From: Bacteroidota bacterium
GTDB taxonomy: Bacteria > Bacteroidota > Ignavibacteria > OLB7
Assembly (NCBI GenBank): GCA_018266795.1
Contig: JAFDZV010000006.1
Location: forward strand, 1 to 64,000
DNA: 64,000 nt
Direction of reading: 5' to 3'
The notes beneath the pieces were generated by a model. The model was not told where the DNA came from. It searched no databases and saw only the letters and a program-made list of their open reading frames with translations. How positions within the stretch are numbered: the first letter of the stretch is position 1; the number at the start of each line of letters is the position of its first letter. This document shows positions 44,862-53,045 of the stretch, piece after piece. A program made the position numbers and the translations under genes.

Positions 44862-45170
44862 TTGGTCAGTTGTTAGTGGTCAGTCGCAGGAAGAAGCCGG
44901 ACAGGTGTCCGTCGTTAGTAGTCAGTTGTCAGTCGAAGGCAGCAACGAGCTACTGACTACCTACCACTGACTTCGGAGTGTCCGTCGTTAGTAGTCAGTT
45001 GTCAGTCGAAGACAGCAACGAGCTACTGACTACCTACCACTGACTTCGGAGTGTCCGTCGTCGGTCGTTAGTAGTCAGTGGTCAGTCGCAGGAAGCCTGG
45101 CTGCAGGGTCTCCCTGCTGACCAATGACAACTGACTATTCCACTACCGACTACCGGCTCCCAACCTGCCT
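44862..45170. repeat. Heptamer-derived repeat array with 73-bp tandem units
   Basis: A dense cluster of GTCAGT-type and complementary ACTGAC-type heptamers. It includes two nearly identical 73-bp direct repeats (44905-44977 and 44978-45050, one difference seen) and a third unit that starts at 45051 and then diverges. Each 73-bp unit holds both arms of a hairpin (AGTAGTCAGTTGTCAGTCG and CTACTGACTACCTACCACTG). It fills the interval between the YqaA-like gene and ppk1, with no gene in it. Confidence 0.85.
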
Positions 45171-47331
45171 ACCCTCCCTTCCCCGTTCGCTTCGCTCTGG
45201 GTGCAAGATCGACGGCAGCATCGCTCTGCCGTATCTGGGTCAGGTAATATTCCTGTACGTTGAACGGAGCCTCCGTGCCATGACGCCTGCGCCGGCGATA
45301 CGTGCCGTCGGACTGCAGCTCGCGCGACTTCACATTGTCGCGAAGGTAGGTCAGCAGTATCTCCTTCAGGCGCGCCCTGTTCGCGGGATCCTCCACGGGG
45401 AACACCAGTTCCACGCGGCGATTCAGGTTGCGCGGCATCCAGTCCGCCGAACCAAGATAGATCTCCTCCTGGCCACCGTTGGCGAAATAGAAGATGCGGC
45501 TGTGCTCCAGGAAGCGCCCCACGATGGAGAACACGCGGATGTTCTCGGAGATGCCCTCCAGCCCGGGCCGCAGGCAACAGATGCCGCGGATGATCATGTC
45601 GATCCGCACACCGGCCTGCGATGCGGCGTAGAGCGCACGGATCACCTCATCGTCCACCAGTGCGTTCATCTTCACGATGATCCTTCCGGGGGATGAAGGG
45701 GAGTGCTTCTCGATCTCGCGCTGAATCATCGCAAGGATATGCGACCGCAGCGTGAGCGGCGCCATCACCAGCTTCTTCCACTCCGACGGAGAGCCGTACC
45801 CGGTCAGATAGTTGAAGAGGTTCACACTGTCCAGGCCGAAGTCCGGATTCGCGGTGATCAGCCCCACGTCCGTATAGATCCTGGCGGTGGTGGGGTTGTA
45901 GTTGCCGGTAGCCAGATGCAGGTATGTGCGAAGGCTTCCGGTATCATCCTTGCGCACCACCATGGAAATCTTGCAATGCGTCTTCAGGCCGATCAGGCCA
46001 TAGACCACGTGCACCCCGGCCTGCTCCAGCTGCTTCGCCCAGACGATGTTGTTCTCCTCGTCGAAGCGCGCCTTCAGCTCCACCAGAGCGGTCACCTGCT
46101 TGCCGTTCTCCGCGGCCTCCACCAGCGCGGCAACAACAGGTGAATCGCCGCCGGCACGATAGAGCGTCTGCTTGATTGCTAGCACCTTCGGATCACGGGC
46201 GGCCGCGCGGATGAAGTCCACCACGTTCGAGAACGAATCGTAGGGATGATGCAGCAGAACGTCGCCGGAACGAATCACCGAGAAGATACTCCGCTCCTCG
46301 TCGCGAAAGCTGTCCAGCACGCGGCTGTTGAACGGGCGATCCTTCAGGTCCCGGTAATCCAGCCGGTAGAGCTGCATGAAGTCCACGAGATTCCGCGGCC
46401 CGGTGGTCTCGTACACATCGATCGGCTCCAGGTCGAGCGACTCGCGCAGAATCTCCCGCACGTGCGCCGGAGTCCTGGAGTCCACCTCCAGCCGGACGGC
46501 CTCGCCCCACTTGCGCCTGCGCACCTGCTCCTCCATCATCGTCATCAGATCCTCCGCCTCGTCGTCCGCAACCTCGATGTCCGCATCGCGCGTCACACGG
46601 AATGTGTGCGCCGCGTTCACGTCCAGCCCCGGAAAGAGCGCGCCGGCGTTGGCCGCGATCACCTCCTCGAGGAGCACGAACTGGTCGCCGGGCTCATCGG
46701 GAAATACCTTGATGAACCGGCTCAGCACGGAAGGAACCTGCACCACGGCAAAGTGGAAGTCGCTTGCGTGAACGTGCTTGCGCGGATCGCGCACGATGAG
46801 TGCCAGGTTCAGACTACGGTTCAGCAGGTGCGGGAACGGATGGCCGGGATCGATGGCAAGCGGTGTAAGAACCGGCAGCACCTCCTGCATGAAGTTGACG
46901 TGCAGGCGCTCCTGCTCGGCGGCCGGAAGTTTGTTCAGAGGGTGAAGGACGATGCCGGCGGCCGCAAGCTTCGGGAGCACATCCTGCGTGAGCATTCGCC
47001 CCTGGCGCATCAACAGCGGGCGCAGGCGATCGGCGATTGCGCGCAGCTGCTCCTGTGGCGTAAGGCCGTCCGGCGGAAGTTCAACAACGCCAACCGAGAC
47101 CTGTTCCTTCAAGCCGGCAACGCGGATCATGAAGAACTCGTCGAGGTTGGTGGAGAAGATCACGAGGAACTTCAGCCGCTCCAGCAACGGGTGGGTTTCA
47201 TCGGACGCCTCCTCGAGCACGCGCTCGTTGAAGTCGATCCAGCTCAACTCACGATTGATGTAATACTGGGAGTGCCGAAAGTCGGTACGGATCGGCTCCG
47301 CTTGGACGGGAACAGGAATGATCTCAGCCAT
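45169..47331 (-). CDS. ppk1: Polyphosphate kinase 1
   Basis: A 720-residue PPK1 that reversibly makes inorganic polyphosphate from ATP. All four family domains can be followed: the N domain (YINRELSWIDFNERVLEEA, FLVIFSTNLDEFFMIR), the head domain, and the C1/C2 domains with phospholipase D-like halves. The phosphohistidine is His452 in LKTHCKISMVVR, and the second conserved histidine is His610 in EHSRIFYF. YLHLATGNYNPTTARIYTD is the ATP-binding signature. The Arg/Lys-rich tail (TYRRRRRHG) is longer than in E. coli. It is transcribed alone; the heptamer array abuts its stop codon. Confidence 0.97.
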   Translation of the reverse strand: MAEIIPVPVQAEPIRTDFRHSQYYINRELSWIDFNERVLEEASDETHPLLERLKFLVIFSTNLDEFFMIRVAGLKEQVSVGVVELPPDGLTPQEQLRAIADRLRPLLMRQGRMLTQDVLPKLAAAGIVLHPLNKLPAAEQERLHVNFMQEVLPVLTPLAIDPGHPFPHLLNRSLNLALIVRDPRKHVHASDFHFAVVQVPSVLSRFIKVFPDEPGDQFVLLEEVIAANAGALFPGLDVNAAHTFRVTRDADIEVADDEAEDLMTMMEEQVRRRKWGEAVRLEVDSRTPAHVREILRESLDLEPIDVYETTGPRNLVDFMQLYRLDYRDLKDRPFNSRVLDSFRDEERSIFSVIRSGDVLLHHPYDSFSNVVDFIRAAARDPKVLAIKQTLYRAGGDSPVVAALVEAAENGKQVTALVELKARFDEENNIVWAKQLEQAGVHVVYGLIGLKTHCKISMVVRKDDTGSLRTYLHLATGNYNPTTARIYTDVGLITANPDFGLDSVNLFNYLTGYGSPSEWKKLVMAPLTLRSHILAMIQREIEKHSPSSPGRIIVKMNALVDDEVIRALYAASQAGVRIDMIIRGICCLRPGLEGISENIRVFSIVGRFLEHSRIFYFANGGQEEIYLGSADWMPRNLNRRVELVFPVEDPANRARLKEILLTYLRDNVKSRELQSDGTYRRRRRHGTEAPFNVQEYYLTQIRQSDAAVDLAPRAKRTGKGG

Positions 47332-48022
47332 TGCTTTGAGGATCCACGGGGGCGGACGCGGACTTCATCGGGACCGCGCGAAGGGATTGTGATTCCAGGT
47401 ACCGGCGCAGCAGGCCATGGCCGGCGCAGTCCGGATGAAATAGGAACTGTTAGCGCCTAAGCTAGCGCTTGGGCCGGGAGGCGACAAATTATGTTTCTCT
47501 GACTCGATTCGTGAAATCCCACGAGACACAGCCGGCAACGCATCGCAGTGCGAGTTCATAGTTTGCGCGCCCATCTGCTTGACGCACATAGTCTAACGTG
47601 ATCTCCCCACAGCCATCGCGAGAACATCCACCCTGGCATTATCGGGGTTCGGTTCCTGCTAATGACAATGGATGTGAACGTCCTCCAAGGGCCGTTGCGA
47701 GGAGGCAGGCGCGGAGCGGATGCCGACGTGGCAATCTGTACCGGCCGGCATCATGGTCCGCTCGGCGGAACGATGCGCCCAGAGGAACAGGTCGCCACGG
47801 CTTCGCTGCGCTCGCCTCGCGAAGACCGCGGGTGGGTCATTGCAGAGGAATGCCCTGACATTGTCGGGGTTCAGTTCCTCGCGATAACCGTCAGGTTCAT
47901 GGTGTCTCGAGTAGGTTCGTAACATATTTTGCGCGCCGAGTCGGCCCACCCCGCAGCTCACCCAGCGACCCGCACAGCGGCGCAGGAATTCGTTTCATTG
48001 TTCATCCCAATGGAGAGATACC
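47332..48022. other. Gene-free interval carrying the second dispersed repeat
   Basis: About 690 bases between divergent ppk1 and the VOC gene. The dispersed repeat occupies 47653-47779. Around it, CCCTGGCATTATCGGGGTTC (47631) recurs imperfectly as CCCTGACATTGTCGGGGTTC (47853), so the unit is flanked by ~28-bp imperfect direct repeats. A small palindrome AGCGC...GCGCT lies near 47450-47470. Long reading frames on both strands through the repeat look spurious. Confidence 0.6.
47653..47779 (+). repeat. Dispersed ~120-bp repeat, copy 2
   Basis: Matches the reverse complement of 1360-1480 (shared ATGACAATGGATGTGAACGT start and CCGCTCGGCGGAAC end) with scattered substitutions and small insertions. 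It lies intergenically between ppk1 and the VOC gene and is bracketed by ~28-bp imperfect direct repeats at 47631-47658 and 47853-47880. Confidence 0.75.
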
Positions 48023-48487
48023 ATGGCACAGAGCGTGAACCCAATCCCCGAAGGCTATCGCGGCATAACGCCCTACATCACCGTTCGAGATGCCGCCAGC
48101 GCGATCGAGTTCTACAGGAACGCATTCGGTGCAACCGAAACCATGCGCATCATGCAGCCGGATGGACGTGTCGGGCATGCGGAACTGCTGATCGGTTCGG
48201 CGCCGATCATGCTTTCCGACGAGTTCCCCGAGCATGGAATTACCGGCCCCCAGACATTGGGTGGGACGCCGGTGACGATGCATCTCTACGTGGAGGATGT
48301 GGACGCATTTGCCGAGCGCGCCGTTGCGGCCGGTGCAACGCTTCTGCGGCCGGTGGCGAATCAGTTCTACGGTGACCGGGGGGGTAAGCTTCAGGACCCA
48401 TACGGCCACGCATGGTGGGTGGCAACGCACGTGGAGGACGTATCGCCGGAGGAGATGCAGCGCCGGGCCGGCGAAGCAAACGGGTAA
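48023..48487 (+). CDS. VOC-family (PhnB-like glyoxalase fold) protein
   Basis: A 154-residue vicinal-oxygen-chelate protein. It shows the two beta-alpha-beta-beta-beta modules: ITPYITVRDAASAIEFYRNAFGATE in the first and VTMHLYVEDVDAFAERAVAAGATLLRPV in the second, ending GGKLQDPYGHAWWVATHVEDV. This matches PhnB-like members of the glyoxalase/bleomycin-resistance family. The chelating metal residues cannot all be assigned by eye, so the enzymatic activity is open. GGAGAG upstream of the ATG supports the start. It is convergent with recQ. Confidence 0.92.
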   Translation: MAQSVNPIPEGYRGITPYITVRDAASAIEFYRNAFGATETMRIMQPDGRVGHAELLIGSAPIMLSDEFPEHGITGPQTLGGTPVTMHLYVEDVDAFAERAVAAGATLLRPVANQFYGDRGGKLQDPYGHAWWVATHVEDVSPEEMQRRAGEANG

Positions 48488-48547
48488 GGACATTCACCGG
48501 ACCTGCGCGCCGGGGAACGGCCCTGCCGTCTGCGAACAACCGTGGCC

Positions 48548-50011
48548 CTACGAGAAACCGTTTGCATCGCAGCGGTCGCAATTGCCGCAGGGCTTCTCAT
48601 CGTGAAAGCCGAAGTACTTCTCGACGAAGACGCGCCGGCAGCTTTCACCACGGAAGTATTGCACCATCGAGAGCAGCTTTCGGTTGTCGCGCTCCAGCTT
48701 CTCCTCCATCCGCTCCTCATCCTCCAGTTGCGGCGGCAGCTCGGCGACAACCCGCAGGTCACGGTCATCCAGCGTTCCTTCCGTCACGCCGTAGCGGTCC
48801 AGCATGCCGAGCGCCGTCTCCAGACGGAAGTCGCGGCGGTTCTTGAAGTTCAGTTGCTCGCGCAGATATTCCGGACCAAGCGTGTTGATGTCACCGCCGG
48901 TCCCCTCCAGTATCCCGAACAGCCTGGCATAGAAGCCGGCGTTCGGATTGGACCACTTGATGAAGTCCATCTGGATGGCGAGATCCTCCTGGCTGTAGAG
49001 GAGCATGCAGAGCGAATCCTGCCCGTCGCGGCCGGCGCGGCCGATTTCCTGATAGTACGATTCGATGGATGCCGGCACCTCCGCATGAACGATGAAGCGG
49101 ATATCCGGCTTGTCGATCCCCATGCCGAAGGCGTTCGTTGCAAGGATGAGATCCTGCTCGCCGCGCAGGAAGCGGCGCTGCACCGCGCGGCGCGGGCCGC
49201 TCTGAAGCCGGCCGTGATACACTCCGTGCCGGTGGCCCTTGTCCGCAAGCATCTGCGAAAAGCGCTCCAGCGTCTGGATCAGCGAGAAGTAGATGATGCC
49301 GGATCCGTTGTACGTGCCGAGCACGGACCGAAGCACCTCGAACTTCATCTTCTCGTCGAAGATCTCCTCCGCCTCCAATCGCAGGTTGGGCCGGTCGATC
49401 CCGCGATGCACCAGCAGCACATCGTCAGGCACAAGACCCAGTTTCGCGATGATGTCCTGCTGAACGTCCGGAGTAGCCGTTGCGGTGAGCGCAATGGTGA
49501 TCGGATCGCCGATCAGCTTCCGGAACTCGCCAAGGCGCGAATAATCCGGACGGAAGTCGTGCCCCCACTCCGAGATACAGTGAGCCTCATCCACGGCAAG
49601 CAGTTCCACCCGTGCGGCGCGGATGCGCTCCACGAACTCCGGCTTGCGAAATCGTTCCGGCGTTACGTAGAGCAGCTTGATCCTTCCCGCCACGAACGCC
49701 TCCAGCCGCGACTCGCGCTCCTCCCGCGAGACAGTGGAGTTGATGAACGCGGCGGCCGCGTTGCGCCGTCTGAGAGTATCCACCTGATCCTGCATCAGCG
49801 CGATCAGCGGGCTCACCACCAGCGTCCCCCCCTCCATGCAGAGCGCCGGAACCTGGTAGCAGAGCGACTTGCCGCCGCCCGTAGGCATCAGCACGAGCGC
49901 GTGGCCCCGCTCTCCGCCGATGCCGAGAACGCGGCGGACGATACGCTCCTGAGCCGGACGGAATGAATCGAAGCCGAAGACGGAAGAGAGGACGGTGTTG
50001 GGATCGAGCAT
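48548..50011 (-). CDS. recQ: ATP-dependent DNA helicase RecQ
   Basis: A 487-residue RecQ-family 3'-5' helicase. It has motif 0 (FGFDSFRPAQERIV), motif I (LMPTGGGKSLCYQVPAL), motif II (LAVDEAHCISEWGHDFRPDY), motif III (ALTATATP), and motifs IV-VI, including FGMGIDKPDIRFIVHAEVP and QEIGRAGRDG. The zinc-binding subdomain closes the chain: CRRVFVEKYFGFHDEKPCGNCDRC. The protein stops there, lacking the winged-helix and HRDC domains of longer RecQ enzymes. It resolves recombination and replication intermediates. It is transcribed alone, with about 225 bases to the next upstream gene. Confidence 0.96.
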   Translation of the reverse strand: MLDPNTVLSSVFGFDSFRPAQERIVRRVLGIGGERGHALVLMPTGGGKSLCYQVPALCMEGGTLVVSPLIALMQDQVDTLRRRNAAAAFINSTVSREERESRLEAFVAGRIKLLYVTPERFRKPEFVERIRAARVELLAVDEAHCISEWGHDFRPDYSRLGEFRKLIGDPITIALTATATPDVQQDIIAKLGLVPDDVLLVHRGIDRPNLRLEAEEIFDEKMKFEVLRSVLGTYNGSGIIYFSLIQTLERFSQMLADKGHRHGVYHGRLQSGPRRAVQRRFLRGEQDLILATNAFGMGIDKPDIRFIVHAEVPASIESYYQEIGRAGRDGQDSLCMLLYSQEDLAIQMDFIKWSNPNAGFYARLFGILEGTGGDINTLGPEYLREQLNFKNRRDFRLETALGMLDRYGVTEGTLDDRDLRVVAELPPQLEDEERMEEKLERDNRKLLSMVQYFRGESCRRVFVEKYFGFHDEKPCGNCDRCDANGFS

Positions 50012-50238
50012 CGGAATGGATCAGGCCTGTTGTGGCACCGGATGGGGCCCGCCTGTTCCTGATCACGAACAGAACGAAAGCGAACGCCCCCGTAACGCAT
50101 TGGACGTGCAAATTACGGGGGCGTATGATCGCTCACACAGTGAAGTTGTTCCGGGTTGTGCGAGCCTTTTCAGTTCCTGACAGGACCGTGCCGCACATCA
50201 ATGCAGGCACGCCTTGAAGCGCCGAGTGTCGGGAAATC

Positions 50239-50697
50239 TTATGCGACGTTGCGCATCTCGCCAAGGCCGCCGCGACGCTCCAGGCCGCCCATTGCCACAT
50301 GGAAACGGCGTATGGCGCTTCCCAGCTTGGTCATTACCCGCTGGCGATAGTTCATGTCGCGGAAGTTCGTGCCGCATTGCGCAATATCATTCCACAATCC
50401 TTCCGAGATCCGCGCAAGAGGAACAAGAGCCTGGGCCAGTTCCTTCAATGCGAAGTTCTCATCTCTGAGCCGCGCGTTCTCGTCTTCAACGGCGCTCATG
50501 ACCGGATAGCGGATAAGTTTCCGCTCACTCCTGACCGCGTCGATCAGGTTGAGACCGATGCCAAGAGCACTGCGCAACAGCGGTTCCGCGGGGTTGCCGT
50601 CACCGCACGTCATATGCAGGACCTGCATAGCCGCGCGCAGATCGCTCTCGGTTGATTGCAATTCCTCATCGGTAAGGCGAAGTCGTGGTTCGCTCAT
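50239..50697 (-). CDS. Hypothetical helical protein
   Basis: A 152-residue soluble protein that I do not recognise. It is predicted mostly helical: LTDEELQSTESDLRAAMQVL, then AVEDENARLRDENFALKELAQAL (a short coiled coil), then DMNYRQRVMTKLGSAIRRFHVAM. No catalytic motif, signal or membrane segment is visible. AGGAGG nine bases upstream of ATG 50697 decides the start; an in-frame codon at 50766 lacks a site. It lies alone upstream of recQ on the same strand. Confidence 0.72.
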   Translation of the reverse strand: MSEPRLRLTDEELQSTESDLRAAMQVLHMTCGDGNPAEPLLRSALGIGLNLIDAVRSERKLIRYPVMSAVEDENARLRDENFALKELAQALVPLARISEGLWNDIAQCGTNFRDMNYRQRVMTKLGSAIRRFHVAMGGLERRGGLGEMRNVA

Positions 50698-50994
50698 ACG
50701 TTGGGACCTCCTGATTGTATGGACTTCTGGACGAGCCAAATCTACAATCCGGAGCGTTTTCGGCAAACACTTTTTTGCGTTTTATCGAACAATTGTGCCA
50801 CCGGGATCTCCCCCGCCCTCTTCGCCCGGCCCGAACGCCGCCCTGGAAGCCTCCGGCCGGCAGCCGGCCGGCAGCCGGCGGTCCGATGCTGCAGACCAGG
50901 GGGTGACCGATGGAATGAAAACGGCCGGAGCGCCGCTGCACGTGGCAACGGGAAGCTCCGGCCGCAGGAATCGGCGGCTGGACGAATGGCTCCG

Positions 50995-51432
50995 CTACCG
51001 GCAGGGGCAGGTGATCTGCGCCGAGATTGTGGGCCGCACGATCAGCCCCCAGCAGAGGCTGGCGCCTCGTTCGAGGCAGACATCCACGCAACAGACCGGC
51101 GTGGTGGCGGTGTTGATGTTGATCAGGCAGCCGCCAACCGGAACCGGCAGCCAACTGTTGCCGCACTGTTCAACATCGATCGAAAGCCCAACCTCGCACG
51201 GAATGTTTACCGTTGTGCCGTGCTGAACAGTCACACGCTCGTCAACGCCGGACGGATGATGAAGAAGAAAGGTGACGTCGCATGCAACATCCTTCTGAAC
51301 CGTCAACGGGATCTTGTCGCACGGGCAGTCCGGGATCTGCGCACGCAGCAGAGCCGGAACAACCAGGAAGAGCGCTGCGACCGAAAGAAGCAGAACCGCA
51401 CGCCGCACCACACTGCGTATGTTCGTTTGCAT
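50995..51432 (-). CDS. Secreted cysteine-rich protein, paralogue of the gene at 51894
   Basis: A 145-residue exported protein. A signal peptide (RAVLLLSVAALFLVVPALLRAQ) precedes a domain with about 13 cysteines (PDCPCDK, VACDVTFLL, NIPCEVGLSIDVEQCGNSW, VGGCLININ, VCCVDVCLE, LCWGL, ITCPCR). The spacing matches the divergently encoded protein at 51894-52286: a V-x-V-x-x-G-T strand, then IPxCxV, then CGN, VGxC, CCxxxC, and a final CxPC. GGAGG six bases upstream of ATG 51432 supports the start. The domain is unknown to me; the cysteines are probably disulfide-bonded in the periplasm or outside the cell. Confidence 0.8.
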   Translation of the reverse strand: MQTNIRSVVRRAVLLLSVAALFLVVPALLRAQIPDCPCDKIPLTVQKDVACDVTFLLHHPSGVDERVTVQHGTTVNIPCEVGLSIDVEQCGNSWLPVPVGGCLININTATTPVCCVDVCLERGASLCWGLIVRPTISAQITCPCR

Positions 51433-51893
51433 GGTAAACCTCCACAGTTTGAATTCGGAAATGGAATGCACAGGGATGCCCGCAGCAACGCGTGGCTGCA
51501 GACCGCCTGTGCACGGCAACTTCCGATGCCGCCGATTCAGGCAACAGTACATGTTGAGGTACCGTTCGAATGATCCGGGCGGCGATGGCTGATCCGCCCG
51601 GCACCAGGTGCGGCCCCCGTCGGCAGAGACGGATTGCACCGTAAACCGGCGGCGAAGACTGCCGGTCATCCATTCGCCCGCAATGTCCAATCGCCCCCCT
51701 CTCCCTCCTCTTATCACTGTGCAGCCGATTACCGCCACATGCGCAGCGGCTGCCGGCCCCCCGTTCCCCTCCATGATTCCGATCCGTTAACACCGATCCC
51801 GACACCGTCCGCAACAGCATCGAAGGCTGCCCCGCCGGCAACCGGAGCGGACGGAATCCGCTTCATCCATACATCATCGAGGAGAACCGAATC
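51433..51893. other. Divergent promoter region of the cysteine-rich pair
   Basis: About 460 bases between the start codons of two divergently transcribed secreted Cys-rich genes. It should hold both promoters; I see no convincing -35/-10 pair, hairpin or gene. Confidence 0.4.
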
Positions 51894-52286
51894 ATGACAG
51901 CACGCACATCCATTTCACGCCCAATGCTGGTGATCGCGTCGGTCATCACCGCAGTGATCGCGATCACCTTCGCCGCACCAAGCGCGCAGGCCGGTTGCTG
52001 CACCATCGGTGTGGACAACCAGTCCAACTGCACGTTCCAGATCTGCTTCGAGACACCGGCAGCGATCCGCTGCGTTGACGTGAACCTCGGCGCAAACACG
52101 TACGACATTCCGAACTGCGTCGATGTCCGCATCGCCATCCGCGACAACTGCGGCAACGTGCATGTGTTCCCAACGGTGGTCGGTGACTGCATCGTGGTTC
52201 CGGTCCCCGGCTTCTGTTGTCTCCGCATCTGCAAGGTTGCCGACTGTCGCTACGTGATCAAGCAGATCATCTGCGATCCGTGCTGA
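51894..52286 (+). CDS. Secreted cysteine-rich protein, paralogue of the gene at 50995
   Basis: A 130-residue exported protein. A signal peptide ends AAPSAQA; the mature chain has about 14 cysteines (GCCTIGV, NCTFQICFE, IRCVDVNLG, IPNCVDVRIAIRDNCGNVHV, VGDCIVV, FCCLRICKVADCRY, IICDPC). Paired strands with a conserved CGN and a CCxxxC motif align with the protein at 50995-51432, although overall identity looks low. GAGGAGAA before the ATG supports the start, and a terminator follows at 52328. No function is known; the two look like a small structural or interaction domain exported together. Confidence 0.82.
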   Translation: MTARTSISRPMLVIASVITAVIAITFAAPSAQAGCCTIGVDNQSNCTFQICFETPAAIRCVDVNLGANTYDIPNCVDVRIAIRDNCGNVHVFPTVVGDCIVVPVPGFCCLRICKVADCRYVIKQIICDPC

Positions 52287-52327
52287 GCCACGCACCAGCA
52301 CGTTGACGACACCCCCGGAACAATGGA

Positions 52328-52356
52328 GGAGCGGCCTGAGACGATCCGGCCGCTCC
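52328..52356 (+). terminator. Intrinsic terminator after the Cys-rich gene
   Basis: A 9-bp perfect stem (GGAGCGGCC / GGCCGCTCC) with an 11-base loop, 41 bases after the stop at 52286, followed by TTGTCC. Confidence 0.75.
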
Positions 52357-53045
52357 TTGTCCATCCCGCAACGAAGCCGCGCATCGTGCAATGGAGCCGT
52401 CCACCTCACGATGGCGAACGCACTACCACCAGCCCCCGGGCAGCAGCAGAGACAAGCCAAACGGGAACCCGCTCGGAACCGAGCATCATCCTCGCGCGCA
52501 CGCACCGCCGCACATGCCGCTCGCAGGGTAGTGTCGCAGTTTGACGGAGCCGGTGCGCAGAATGATTCGCACCTGTGGTGCTTGTTCACGTTGGGCGTAC
52601 GCATGCTACCGACAGTTCGCGCCTGACGGCGCTTGCGATTCGCGGCACCTGTGCGTCCCGTCATGCCATCAAGCCGCGGAGCTGCATCCCCTCGGTAGGA
52701 AACGGGCGTATGGAATCTTCAAGCTCCAGCGGAGCAGCCCGGGTTCTGCATGCAGGCACAGACTGCTCCCATCCCAATGCAAACTGCGAGGCTACCGCTC
52801 AGCAGTGCGATGTGCGCTCTGTTGAACCCACGTTGTATCTTTGGGCTCCGTCCGACAATCCTGTCTGGGCCGGATCGCGGCGCCGGAGCGCCCGCGGGCA
52901 CGTTGCACTCGCTCGCGGCAGCGCCCCGTTCGTGCGCCCCGCCGCACGCACCGGATCGCTCGCGACCGTCTCACGAACCGATTGCCAGACAGAGCCCAGG
53001 CCCACCCCCCGAGTCTGAAACAATTCCAACCTGTCCCTCCGCATC
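52357..53045. other. Gene-free interval before the C10 protease gene
   Basis: About 690 bases. Reading frames on both strands up to 147 codons cross it, but none shows a ribosome site together with a signal peptide, domain motif or sensible composition. It presumably contains the promoter of the protease gene. Confidence 0.4.

Noticed and set aside
44862-45170. A possible CRISPR array from regularly spaced repeats
   Set aside because: The repeats are short heptamers and 73-bp tandem units without unique spacers of uniform length, and no cas gene is in the window.
47659-47961. Open frames of 86-100 codons on both strands through the dispersed repeat
   Set aside because: They are not preserved in length or ending between the two repeat copies, and both strands look equally open, so they are more likely by-products of a GC-rich repeat.
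52575-53018. A 147-codon plus-strand frame upstream of the C10 protease
   Set aside because: It has low-complexity Ser/Arg/Pro composition, no ribosome site and competing frames on both strands.
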